A DNA stretch of 13,600 nucleotides from an uncultured bacterium (GTDB taxonomy: Bacteria; Auribacterota; Tritonobacteria; UBA1439), in assembly GCA_937858775.1 (NCBI GenBank), contig CALLYX010000332.1:1-13600 (forward strand), in the 5' to 3' direction. Under the pieces are notes generated by a model. That model was not told the DNA's origin. It searched no databases and saw nothing but the letters and a program-made list of their open reading frames with translations. A program made the position numbers and the translations under genes. Each line of letters starts with the position of its first letter. The first letter of the stretch is position 1. Below are positions 6,375-13,600 of this stretch, piece by piece.

Positions 6375-7016
6375 CTATTCAATCGGACAGCTTTCGGGCT
6401 CCGAGCGGAAGCTTATATTCAGGCGGTTCCAGCCGTTGATGGCGATTATGGCCATGCTCAGGTCCACAAGCTCCCGCTCGCTGAACTGCTTGCGAGCCTC
6501 GTTGAAGAGCGCGGTGGGGACGCGTTTCTCCGACACCAGGGTCAGCGACTCGGTCCACGCGAGGGCGGCCCTTTCCCGCGGGGTGTAACAGGCGGCGTTG
6601 CGCCAATCCTCCAGCGAAAGGAGCTTCTGTTCCGTTTCACCGCTTGCGCGCGCGTCTTTCGTGTGCAGGGCGAGGCAGTAGGCGCAGCCGTTTATCTGCG
6701 ATGCGCGAATCTTCACGAGGTTCAACAGCGGCTTTTCCAGCCCGCAACCGCGGACGTACTTTTCCAGCCCCTGCATGGCCTCAAAAACCCCCGGCGCGAC
6801 TTTCTTGTAGTCAATTCTCATGGCGCCCGTCGCAACCTCCCCAGCGGCCTTTTTACCGGCGGAATGCTTGGCGGGCTGCGCGGGCGCGACCGCCGTCGCC
6901 GTCAGGCCGGCCCCCTCGCGCGGCCCGCCCTTGGAGCGCGTTATGCCTTCGGCGAGGCCGCTTCCCACGCCGAGCGCGCCCATAAAAACAAACGCTCGAA
7001 AGATCGTCGTCTTCAT
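6375..7016 (-). CDS. AhpD-like / carboxymuconolactone decarboxylase-family protein with signal peptide
   Basis: Residues about 66-213 form an AhpD-type alkylhydroperoxidase domain. It starts as MRIDYKKVAPGVFEAMQGLE and carries the redox motif INGCAYCLALHTKDAR (C111, C114, H118). It ends with ELVDLSMAIIAINGWNRLNI. Such proteins reduce peroxides or act as thiol oxidoreductases. Most family members begin at the equivalent of Met66. Here 65 residues precede it: a signal peptide (MKTTIFR, then AFVFMGALGVGSGLA) and a low-complexity Ala/Gly/Lys linker. The ATG at 7016 is chosen because GGGGAGG (7024-7030) lies seven bases upstream. An internal ATG (6821-6819) could yield a cytosolic form. The gene lies 187 bp behind the DUF2490 gene on the same strand. 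Confidence 0.82.
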   Translation of the reverse strand: MKTTIFRAFVFMGALGVGSGLAEGITRSKGGPREGAGLTATAVAPAQPAKHSAGKKAAGEVATGAMRIDYKKVAPGVFEAMQGLEKYVRGCGLEKPLLNLVKIRASQINGCAYCLALHTKDARASGETEQKLLSLEDWRNAACYTPRERAALAWTESLTLVSEKRVPTALFNEARKQFSERELVDLSMAIIAINGWNRLNISFRSEPESCPIE

Positions 7017-7203
7017 TCCGTCGCCTCCCCTGGTTGGCCCGGCCGTTACGATCCGTGAGGGCCGCGCGGGATCAACGCGTTTTCGCGAGGAGATCATAAT
7101 CCTCCCTTCGTCTCATCCATCGCCGCGGCGGATGCCGGATGCGGCCGCAACGGCGCGCGGTGTTCGAGGCCCGGCGCCCGTTCCTCCGCGGCTGGGGCCC
7201 AGT

Positions 7204-7899
7204 TCACAACTCGAAGTTGACGGCCGTGCCGACCCAATGCCTCCCTGTCCACGGGCCCCCGGCGCCGTTTCGCTCGACGCTCCGCATGTAGTAGCAGTCG
7301 ACCGTGAACTGTTTGAAGAGTCGGAATGAGAGGCCGCCGTAGGTCTTGTTTTCATTGTAGGCGATCCCGTCGGTCAGGTCGAAGTAGAACGCGTTGCCGG
7401 CGTACGGCGAAATCGAGATCTTCTCCCCCTTGTACACCGGGTACGACACCTTCGGGTAAAAACGGTATTTCCATGTGTTCTCATGATCCGCGTGCCGGCG
7501 GATGCGCAGATCCAGGCGGTTCTGGAGAGCGAACGACATGGCGCCGAGCAGCGAATCCCCGCCGCCGAGGTCTTCCAGCTTGAACTTCGGCGTGAGCAGC
7601 TGCCTCAAGCGGTGCTCCGTGCGAAACTCGCCGGGCTCCCCCTCCTGGATGTTCCCGTAGCGCACTCCCGCCGCCAGGTGCCTGCCCAGGTGGAAATCCG
7701 GGCCGGCGTAGAAGCCGTAGCGGTAGAATTCGTCCATGTCATCCCGCCATCTGGTGTGCATGCTCGCGTTCAGGTCCAGGCGATCCTTGAATACGGGAAT
7801 CCTGAATGAATACTCATTCCGCATCCCCCAGTCGTCCGCGCCGAACGCGGACGTAACGCCCACGCCGATCGCGACTCCGGCGAGAATCGCCTTGCCCAT
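7204..7899 (-). CDS. DUF2490-like outer-membrane beta-barrel protein
   Basis: This is a 231-residue exported protein. MGKAILAGVAIGVGVTSAFG is a signal peptide with probable cleavage after AFG. The rest alternates polar and aromatic residues in short strands (NEYSFRIPVF, YRYGFYAGPDFHLG, KYRFYPKVSYPVYKG, ISISPYAGNAFYFDL, YGGLSFRLFKQFTVDCYYMRS) and ends WVGTAVNFEL. This is a beta-barrel pattern with a C-terminal hydrophobic residue, and the arrangement resembles the DUF2490 family, whose function is unknown. The ATG at 7899 is preferred to 7953 because it gives a proper signal peptide and has AAGG (7908-7911) upstream. A strong promoter lies at 7983-8011. Confidence 0.72.
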   Translation of the reverse strand: MGKAILAGVAIGVGVTSAFGADDWGMRNEYSFRIPVFKDRLDLNASMHTRWRDDMDEFYRYGFYAGPDFHLGRHLAAGVRYGNIQEGEPGEFRTEHRLRQLLTPKFKLEDLGGGDSLLGAMSFALQNRLDLRIRRHADHENTWKYRFYPKVSYPVYKGEKISISPYAGNAFYFDLTDGIAYNENKTYGGLSFRLFKQFTVDCYYMRSVERNGAGGPWTGRHWVGTAVNFEL

Positions 7900-7912
7900 C
7901 CTTTGCGCCTTA

Positions 7913-7930
7913 ATTCCGCACTTACGGAAT
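7913..7930 (-). promoter_or_regulatory. Stem-loop next to the DUF2490 gene ribosome binding site
   Basis: ATTCCG and CGGAAT pair across a six-base loop in the leader. The hairpin abuts the AAGG ribosome binding site at 7908-7911, so it could influence translation. With only six base pairs it may be incidental. Confidence 0.3.
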
Positions 7931-7982
7931 CCGAATGCCGGCCGTAGGAACATATCCTAGTAAGACTATAGATTCGATAATG

Positions 7983-8011
7983 AATATAGTCGGCAAGATC
8001 TTCCTTGTCAA
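7983..8011 (-). promoter_or_regulatory. Sigma-70-type promoter of the DUF2490-AhpD unit
   Basis: On the minus strand, TTGACA (8011-8006) and TATATT (7988-7983) are separated by exactly 17 bp, eleven of twelve consensus matches. Transcription would start near 7976, giving a leader of about 77 nt to the ATG at 7899. The region is AT-rich compared with its flanks. No terminator is seen in the 187 bp before the AhpD-like gene, which may therefore be co-transcribed. Confidence 0.75.
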
Positions 8012-8426
8012 CAGCGATCTTTCAGTGAAATCACGATGTCGCGGATGCTGATTTGCGTAATATGCTATTACAACGCCTGTTAGGAATTACTTTCTCTGAA
8101 ATTGAGTGAAAGAGAAAGTGGAATGGGGGGATCCATCTCGAAGCCCTCGTCCCCAAGGTGTCAACCCGTGCGGGTGGGAAAGCTGGGTTCCGGCGGCCCC
8201 TCATGGTCATGCTGTAAAACGGCGGCCCATACAGGTAGGGGAGGTGGGTGTACGGGTATGCTACGGCCCGCATCAATTGGTCCATGCAGGCAGGGGATAC
8301 GGCAATCGCACGGGCGACGGAATTCCAGGATCCTGCCGCTCAAGCGGGAGGAGGAAGATAAAGAAGCCGCGCAAAATGTAAGAGAACAACGGGTTGAAAC
8401 AACACACGGCCTGCCCCGGGGAAAAC
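8012..8426. other. Intergenic region without a recognisable gene
   Basis: This lies between the DUF2490 promoter and the end of the TPR-like gene. The first 80 bases are AT-rich and contain an inverted repeat (8089-8119). The remainder (about 8120-8400) is GC-rich and open in several frames on both strands, with no family resemblance and no dominant frame. It could be a decayed mobile element or a structured RNA, but I see no diagnostic motif of either. Confidence 0.4.
8089..8119. repeat. 9-bp perfect inverted repeat
   Basis: ACTTTCTCT (8089-8097) and AGAGAAAGT (8111-8119) form a perfect stem with a 13-base loop. No T-run follows on either strand, so an operator or an incidental hairpin is as likely as a terminator. 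It lies about 80-110 bp upstream of the DUF2490 promoter. Confidence 0.5.
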
Positions 8427-9377
8427 CTACTTTTTGTCTGGGGCAATTCGTCTTATGATGACTGAGGATTCCGGGGTTGGCCACTTCCTGCGGGCCTTTT
8501 CGGGAGACGACACCTCTTTTCCATGGGGCTTGTCGCTGGCATGAACCCTCAGATAGGATTCAGCCGCGGGGATCATGTTGGCGATGATTGCCGCGTCATA
8601 GAAATTCAACTCCGGCTTTGCATTGCCGACATGCTTTAAAAACAGCCGGTAATTGAGAATCGCAAGTTCCACTTCCTCTTTATGCGCATATATTTTCGAG
8701 GCCAGTAGCCAGTATGCGTCCGCAAAAGCCCCATCCGACTTGATGGCTTTCTTCAGCAACTTCTCCCCCTCGTCAAGATCCCTGTTATCGCGATCTTTAG
8801 AGTAGTAATACCGGACTTGCGTTATCCGGTAACTCCCATCGGGCAACTTGACGGGGGGCACGTACTGCTCTTCGCTGAAAACGTCGTAATATGCTTTGAT
8901 TTTGACGTAGGCGACTTTGTAGCACGCCTCCGGATTGTCGGGCTCCAAGGCCATGGCCTGTTCCAGCATCTCAATCGCTTTCTTCCTGTCCGCCTTGTCG
9001 GATTGTGTCTTGTACATGAACCATCCCCACTTCAAGAATAGGGCGACCTCGTCTTTCTTGAGCAGTTCGTCGGCGTGGGAAAAGCACTTCCTCGCAAGAG
9101 TGAAATTTTCCTTCCCCCGTGTCCCCCCGACGGAATACCGTTCCTCCTCTTTCCGGAATCCCTCCTCCGCGTATGACTGCGCCATCAATACGGATTCCTT
9201 TACGCTTTGGATGGCATCAATCCCCTCCAGCACGGCCTTGCTGGGTTCGGCGATTACTTCCGACTCGACGATCTTGCCGGTTATAAAGTCGTCCAATTCC
9301 TCGCCGCGAAGAATGCCCGCTTCATGAAAGAAGCTGGCGGCCGCTATCATTACGGCCTTTTTATACATCTCTCTCAT
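8427..9377 (-). CDS. TPR-like helical-repeat protein of unknown function
   Basis: This 316-residue, mostly helical protein looks like a degenerate tetratricopeptide-repeat protein. The clearest repeats are KKAIEMLEQAMALEPDNPEA, then DEGEKLLKKAIKSDGAFADA with YWLLASKIY, and EEVELAILNYRLFLKHVG. An earlier unit (FTLARKCFSHADELLKKDEVA) also fits. A Tyr-rich insertion with YVPPVKLPDGSYRITQVRYY separates two repeats. The N-terminus MREMYKKAVMIAAASFFHEA is only weakly hydrophobic, so export is uncertain. The ATG at 9377 is chosen because GAGGAG ends seven bases upstream; an earlier in-frame start at 9401 lacks such a site. It follows the secreted-protein gene by 49 bp on the same strand, so they are probably one operon and the products may act together. 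Confidence 0.7.
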   Translation of the reverse strand: MREMYKKAVMIAAASFFHEAGILRGEELDDFITGKIVESEVIAEPSKAVLEGIDAIQSVKESVLMAQSYAEEGFRKEEERYSVGGTRGKENFTLARKCFSHADELLKKDEVALFLKWGWFMYKTQSDKADRKKAIEMLEQAMALEPDNPEACYKVAYVKIKAYYDVFSEEQYVPPVKLPDGSYRITQVRYYYSKDRDNRDLDEGEKLLKKAIKSDGAFADAYWLLASKIYAHKEEVELAILNYRLFLKHVGNAKPELNFYDAAIIANMIPAAESYLRVHASDKPHGKEVSSPEKARRKWPTPESSVIIRRIAPDKK

Positions 9378-9426
9378 TGCGTTTCTCCTCATGTATGCCA
9401 ACGCGGACTGAAGGCAATCCGTTCAT

Positions 9427-10404
9427 TCAATTTTGTACGCCTACTTGCCACTCCCAGTAGAGGAGTTCCTTTATCTCCCAGGGCACCTCGTCACAACTGC
9501 CGCCGCACATTTGGACTCTTACCACCCCGCGCTTGACCTTCAACTTGGCGCGACAGAATACCGCGCGGCATACGCCGGGCGGAACATTCTTGAGCGTCAT
9601 CGACCAGCCGGTCCCGCTTGTATGCGTTATGCTTCCACTGTAACTGATCGATGCTGTCACCACGCTGAGGGGGACGCTGCCGCCCACGGTAATCGAATTG
9701 TTATAGGAGGTGGACTCTGTTGCGGAGAATGTTATGTCGCCCCCGTCCGGGAAGGGGCTGCACACTACGTCCGACACCCTGTCGTATGCATCGTACTCTT
9801 CCGATTCGCTGCCCGACGAAACCGAATGCATTGGGTTCACTTCGACAGCCGTTTCGGCAGCGGCTCTTTGGCCGTTCGCGTCCGTCGCCGTGACTCTCAC
9901 CGTGCAGCTTCCCAGGACGTTGGGATGAAGTGTTACAAGCGCGGCTCCGTTACCGCCGATGGGCGCGCCCGCTTCCCACTCATAGGTGTACGGCTCCACA
10001 CATCCCTCCGCATGCGCCGATGCATTGATAAAACAATCCAGTGCAGTCTTATCTTGGACGGAAATAGATACGGATAAAGGCGCCGGCTCGGGGGTCGGCC
10101 GGGAGTGGCACTCTGAAATGCAGGAAAGATACGCCTGCTCGGCGGCGTCAAGTTCGTCCTGAAAATATGAAGGGACGAAAGGAAGAATGTCAGCATCGTC
10201 TTTCATCTTCCAATATGCATCCAGGGCATCCTGGCATTTCCCGCATTCCTCGGGGGCCTTGCGGGGAAGTTCGTCGCCGTCCTGTCCATACGCGGACGCC
10301 GAGTCAAACAGACGATCTCTCGGCGGAAACGTGATGTTGCGCGGCGAAATCAAGCCAAGAACCAGCCCGATACCGGCACTTGCAACCCATATCTTCCTAC
10401 GCAC
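9427..10404 (-). CDS. Secreted cysteine-rich multidomain protein with Ig/PKD-like domain, function unknown
   Basis: This is a 325-residue exported protein that I cannot name. MRRKIWVASAGIGLVLGLIS is a signal sequence; a possible cleavage site is SASA-YG at about 38. Residues 50-100 form a helical hairpin bounded by C54-xx-C57 and C95-xxx-C99. Residues 108-189 resemble a PKD/Ig-like beta-sandwich (SVSISVQD, YTYEWEAG, LGSCTVRVTATDANGQ). A Ser/Glu linker follows at about 195-208. The last domain (213-325) is beta-rich with a Ser/Thr stretch (SITVGGSVPLSVVTASISYS), KNVPPG, and a CGGSC motif at 300-304. There are twelve cysteines after the signal, which fits oxidative folding outside the cytoplasm. 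The GTG start at 10404 has GGAGG five bases upstream. Confidence 0.65.
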   Translation of the reverse strand: MRRKIWVASAGIGLVLGLISPRNITFPPRDRLFDSASAYGQDGDELPRKAPEECGKCQDALDAYWKMKDDADILPFVPSYFQDELDAAEQAYLSCISECHSRPTPEPAPLSVSISVQDKTALDCFINASAHAEGCVEPYTYEWEAGAPIGGNGAALVTLHPNVLGSCTVRVTATDANGQRAAAETAVEVNPMHSVSSGSESEEYDAYDRVSDVVCSPFPDGGDITFSATESTSYNNSITVGGSVPLSVVTASISYSGSITHTSGTGWSMTLKNVPPGVCRAVFCRAKLKVKRGVVRVQMCGGSCDEVPWEIKELLYWEWQVGVQN

Positions 10405-11009
10405 CAGCGCCTCCGAACAAAACGGCCATTCACAGCACTTGTCCCTGCAGGGGCGATTCCGAAAACCTCTTTTTGCGGAAAAGAGGCCGCCCTTCCGAAC
10501 AGCCGTGTCGGCAACCTGACCGTTACGTGGCGCATTTCGTGTGCCGTTTGAAAGAAAGAATCGCGCTGCTGCGGTATTCCGCTACTGCTTGCGGCAGCCG
10601 GGATTATGCTCACCAGCATGTGGCTTTGCGGAAGATGGGCGCGGGCGGCGGATGGCAACCCAGGTTGACTGTGTAAACCGGCGGTGACATTGAAAGCGCG
10701 CCGACCCTCGTTTCACGACCAGGCCTGTACTATTGCCCAGGACCTGTAAGCATCAGGGACACGGCGGGGGTCTGTTGAACGGCAGCGCCAGAGCGATTGA
10801 TCGGTCGGGGGGCGTTTTTGAGGGCAATGGAATGGCGGTTGAAGAGAGAGAGGGGATCAGCGGTGCCGGCGGGGATTATTCATGCGCGGCCTGGCGGTAA
10901 AGGGCAAGGATCCGAGCCTGGAGGTTCTTCCATGGGGCAGCCGGGGCGGGACGGAAGAGATCGTGTGCGGGCAGGGGTCTCACACTGGAGCCATTCTCCC
11001 GGAAGACCG
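10405..11009. other. Gene-free interval between xdhB and the secreted-protein gene
   Basis: About 605 bases lie downstream of xdhB and upstream of the GTG at 10404, all on the minus strand. No open frame has family resemblance. An 8-bp stem, CCTCTTTT (10466-10473) with AAAAGAGG (10479-10486), sits about 60 bp upstream of the start and may lie in its leader. I could not find a convincing -35/-10 pair, terminator or tRNA. Confidence 0.45.
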
Positions 11010-13253
11010 CTAGCCGTGCAGGTACATGAACACCTTCTCCGGCGTCAGCGGGAGAGACGGTAGCGGCCTGTCCGCGCGCGCGGCGCGCAGCGCGTGCAGG
11101 ACGGCGAAGTAGGCGCCAAGGCCGTGGATGAACGGCGGCTCCCCGACCGCCTTGGAGTTGCAGACCGCGAACGGATTGTCGGAGTTCGGCAGCAGCGTGA
11201 CCGAGAAGTGGGGCGGGACGAACTTGATGTCCGGCACCTTGTAGGCGTTCACCTTCGTGAGCAGCCTGCCGTCGGTGGCGTAGCGGAGCTGCTCTATCGT
11301 GGACCAGCCGATCCCCTGGATGACCGCCCCCTCCACCTGCCCCCGGTCGATCGCCTCGCTGAGCGACTGCCCGACATCGTGCACGACGTCGATGGAATCG
11401 ATGACGTAGGTGCCGCGCCGGCAGTCGAGAAGCGCCGAGGTGAGGGACGTGCCGTAGCTGTAATAGGCGAACGGGCGACCCCGCTCGGTCTTCGGGTCGA
11501 GGTATAGGCCGGGGGTGGCGTAGAAGGCGTGGCTCGAGAGGTCTATCCTCGCCCACTGGGCGTCGGCGACGAGTCCCTCCCAATAGAGGCCGGTTTCTTC
11601 GCCGCGGAGAAGCATGGCGCCGTCGCGCAGCTCGATCTCGCCGGGGGCCGCGTTCCCGAGGCGCTCCGCGGCGAACTTCCGGAGGCGGGCGGCGATCTCC
11701 TCGCAGGCGTATTTCGCCGCCATCCCGTTCAGGTCGGCCCCGGTGCTCGCCGAGGTAGGGGAGGCGTTGGGAATGCGGGAGGTATTGGTGGTGTCGACCC
11801 GTATCCGCTCCGGCGGGATCCCGAGGGTGCGCGCGGCGATGATCCGGATCTTGGTGTTGACGCCCTGGCCCATTTCCACCGCCCCGGTGCTCACCGACAC
11901 GCTGCCGTCGACATAGACGTTGACCAGCGCGCTCGCCTGGTTGAGCGCGGTCTGGGCGAAGGAGATCCCGAAGCAGACCGGGATCACGGCCAGCCCCCGC
12001 TTGCTGTCGTTGTGGGCGCGGTTGTACTCGGCCACCTCCGCGTGTCGCGCGGCGATGTCGACCTTCCGGTCGAGCGTCTCCCAGCACCGGATGGCGCTGG
12101 TTTTCTCCAGCCTCATCCCGTACGGCAGGGTGTCGCCGTCCCGCAGCAGGTTCTTCCGTTTGAGAACGGCGGCGTCGAGGCCCATCAACTCGGCCGCGTG
12201 CGTCAGCGCCGCCTCGATGGCGAACGTTCCCTGCGGCACCCCGAAGCCGCGGAAGGCGTTGTTGGGCGGGATGTTGGTGCGGCAGCTCACCGCGCTGACC
12301 GAGATGTTCGGGATGCGGTAGGAGCCGGAGACGTGGAGAAAGGAGCGGCCCAGCACGGCCAGGGAGATGTCCGCGCACGCCCCGGCGTGCTGGTAGAGGA
12401 CGACCTCGTACGCGAGGATCTTCCCCTCCGCGTCGAGCCCTATCTTGTAGTCGTACTGGTAGGGGTGGCGCTTGCCGGTGGTCTCGATATCCTCGTTGCG
12501 CCCAAGGACGAGTTTCACGGGCCGCTTGAGGATGAACGCCGCCATGGCCGGCGCCACGACCCAGACGGCGGTCGATTCCTTGCCGCCGAACCCGCCGCCG
12601 AGCCTGCGGATGACGAACTCCACCTTGTGCTGCGGGATGCCGAGCACCTCCGCGATGTGGCGGTGGAAGGCGCCGGGCGACTGCGAGCTCGCGTAGACCG
12701 TTATGGTGTCGAACTCCCCGGGGAGGGCGAGGGCGCGCTGCGTCTCGAAGTAGAAATGCTCCTGTCCGCCGGTGGCGTGCGAACCCTGGGCGACGCAGGC
12801 GCAGCGGGCGAAGGCCGCGGCCGTGTCGCCGACGGCCAGGACGCGCCGGGAACCGTGGATCATCCCCCGGGAGGCCGCCTCGCGCGGGTCGAAGACGGCC
12901 TCGAGCTCCTCGAACTCGGCCGTCACGAGGCGCGCAGCGCGGAGCGCCTCCCGCCTGGTCCCCGCCACGACGAGCGCGATCGGCTGGCCGATGTATTCGA
13001 CGGAGTCGACGGCGAGGAGCGGATGGTCCTTCAGCACGTGCCCGACCTCGTTGATGCCTGGGATGTCCCGGTGGGTGTAGACCGCGGCGACGCCGGGCGC
13101 GGCGGCGGCCGCGCTGGTGTCGAGCGAGAGGATCCTTCCGCGGGGGACGGGGGAGGTGAAGAGCGCCGCGTGGAGGCAGCCCGGCGGCGTCGGCATGTCG
13201 TCGACAAAGAGGGAGGCGCCGCGAACGTGCATCGTCATGTCCGTGTTCTTCAC
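11010..13253 (-). CDS. xdhB: Xanthine dehydrogenase-family molybdopterin-binding subunit
   Basis: This is a 747-residue subunit holding the molybdenum cofactor, with family boundaries intact from HVRGASLFVDDMPTPPG to the KVFMYLHG end. Molybdopterin-contact motifs are GGGFGGKE (219-226), AFRGFG (333-338) and VEMGQG (459-464). The catalytic glutamate is E705 in AVGEPP. By alignment from memory with bovine xanthine oxidoreductase, E254 in RNEDIETTGKRHP equals Glu802 and R335 equals Arg880. Both favour purine substrates over aldehydes. Thr1010 appears as Ala433 and Phe914 as Tyr378. The GTG at 13253 overlaps the upstream stop by four bases (GTGA), supporting this start over later ATGs. Symbol use differs between organisms; xdhB follows the two-gene nomenclature. 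Confidence 0.9.
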   Translation of the reverse strand: MKNTDMTMHVRGASLFVDDMPTPPGCLHAALFTSPVPRGRILSLDTSAAAAAPGVAAVYTHRDIPGINEVGHVLKDHPLLAVDSVEYIGQPIALVVAGTRREALRAARLVTAEFEELEAVFDPREAASRGMIHGSRRVLAVGDTAAAFARCACVAQGSHATGGQEHFYFETQRALALPGEFDTITVYASSQSPGAFHRHIAEVLGIPQHKVEFVIRRLGGGFGGKESTAVWVVAPAMAAFILKRPVKLVLGRNEDIETTGKRHPYQYDYKIGLDAEGKILAYEVVLYQHAGACADISLAVLGRSFLHVSGSYRIPNISVSAVSCRTNIPPNNAFRGFGVPQGTFAIEAALTHAAELMGLDAAVLKRKNLLRDGDTLPYGMRLEKTSAIRCWETLDRKVDIAARHAEVAEYNRAHNDSKRGLAVIPVCFGISFAQTALNQASALVNVYVDGSVSVSTGAVEMGQGVNTKIRIIAARTLGIPPERIRVDTTNTSRIPNASPTSASTGADLNGMAAKYACEEIAARLRKFAAERLGNAAPGEIELRDGAMLLRGEETGLYWEGLVADAQWARIDLSSHAFYATPGLYLDPKTERGRPFAYYSYGTSLTSALLDCRRGTYVIDSIDVVHDVGQSLSEAIDRGQVEGAVIQGIGWSTIEQLRYATDGRLLTKVNAYKVPDIKFVPPHFSVTLLPNSDNPFAVCNSKAVGEPPFIHGLGAYFAVLHALRAARADRPLPSLPLTPEKVFMYLHG

Positions 13254-13600
13254 CGCCGCACCTCCCCCCCCGCCAACACGGCGAAATGGGCCCGCACGAG
13301 CTGCCGCAGCAGCAGCCTCTTGTACTCCGCGGCGCCGCGGATGTCGTCGATCGGCGCGGCGGCCTCGTCCGCGGCCCGCACGACGGCCTCCGCGGTGTCG
13401 GCGTCGGCCCTACGTCCGAGAAACCGGTCCAGCCCCGGGATGAGCAGCGGGACAGGGGCCACCCCCCCCGCGGAGATCCTGAGGCCGACGATGGCGCCGT
13501 CGGGGGCGGTCTCCAGCCGCATCGCCGTGTTGACCGCGGCGATGTCGAGCGTGACGCGGTTCGATACCTTTTCGAAATTGAACAGGGCCCCGTCCAGGAA
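13250..13600 (-). CDS. Xanthine dehydrogenase FAD-binding subunit, C-terminal part (cut by window edge)
   Basis: The frame runs in from beyond the window and ends at TGA (13252-13250). The visible 116 residues match the C-terminal domain of CoxM/XdhA-type flavoproteins: KVSNRVTLDIAAVNTAMRLE, GLRISAGGVAPVPLLIPGLD, then IDDIRGAAEYKRLLLRQLVR. This domain packs on the FAD site and relays electrons from molybdenum through the Fe-S clusters to FAD. The start and any fused [2Fe-2S] domain lie outside the window, so I cannot say whether this is a separate FAD subunit or an Fe-S/FAD fusion. The four-base overlap with the molybdenum-subunit gene shows they are one operon with coupled translation. Confidence 0.9.
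   Translation of the reverse strand, partial: FLDGALFNFEKVSNRVTLDIAAVNTAMRLETAPDGAIVGLRISAGGVAPVPLLIPGLDRFLGRRADADTAEAVVRAADEAAAPIDDIRGAAEYKRLLLRQLVRAHFAVLAGGEVRR

Noticed and set aside
8102..8458. Overlapping plus-strand open frames (118 and 91 codons) as a mobile-element gene
   Set aside because: Neither frame has recognisable transposase or reverse transcriptase motifs, and several frames are equally open in this GC-rich stretch.
10350..10658. 102-codon minus-strand open frame upstream of the secreted-protein gene
   Set aside because: It overlaps the signal peptide coding region of the better-supported gene in another frame. It also has no convincing family resemblance.
10876..12378. 500-codon minus-strand open frame inside xdhB
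   Set aside because: This is a shadow frame of the molybdenum subunit with an Arg/Pro/His-rich translation. All xanthine dehydrogenase motifs are in the 11010-13253 frame.

Overview
The window looks like a chromosomal segment of a GC-rich, Gram-negative-type bacterium, probably uncultured. Gram-negative organisation is inferred from a predicted DUF2490-type outer-membrane beta-barrel and several signal peptides. Phylum cannot be fixed from this sequence. It opens with a replication-origin-proximal block, the 3' end of mnmG followed by parA, parB and rsmI, and carries one perfect and one degenerate parS site, so it probably lies within the origin domain. No DnaA-box cluster is visible, so oriC itself is not claimed.

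Layout: (1) 1-3661, plus strand: mnmG tail, a 758-bp gene-free gap with two parS sites and a strong promoter, then parA, parB and rsmI. (2) 3662-4870: a foreign-looking island on the minus strand. It has a small acidic gene and a zeta-toxin-like kinase fragment that has lost its ATP-binding half. The fragment is joined in frame to a 15-bp tandem-repeat array ending in a 26-bp perfect palindrome and inverted copies. (3) 4881-5804, plus strand: a promoter, a VOC/glyoxalase-fold protein and a DmpI-type 4-oxalocrotonate tautomerase. (4) 6375-8011, minus strand: a strong promoter, the DUF2490 barrel gene and an AhpD-like CxxC protein with an unusual export signal. (5) 8427-10404, minus strand: a two-gene unit encoding a cysteine-rich secreted multidomain protein and a TPR-like protein, neither of which I can name. 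(6) 11010-13600, minus strand: the molybdenum subunit of a xanthine dehydrogenase-family enzyme, overlapped by the 3' end of its FAD-subunit gene, which runs off the window.

ParA, ParB and the parS sites form a chromosome-segregation module. RsmI and MnmG act on rRNA and tRNA. The xanthine dehydrogenase pair belongs to purine or related heterocycle oxidation. The strongest candidates for something new are the beheaded zeta kinase with its repeat array and the secreted cysteine-rich/TPR pair. Both are described without an assigned function.
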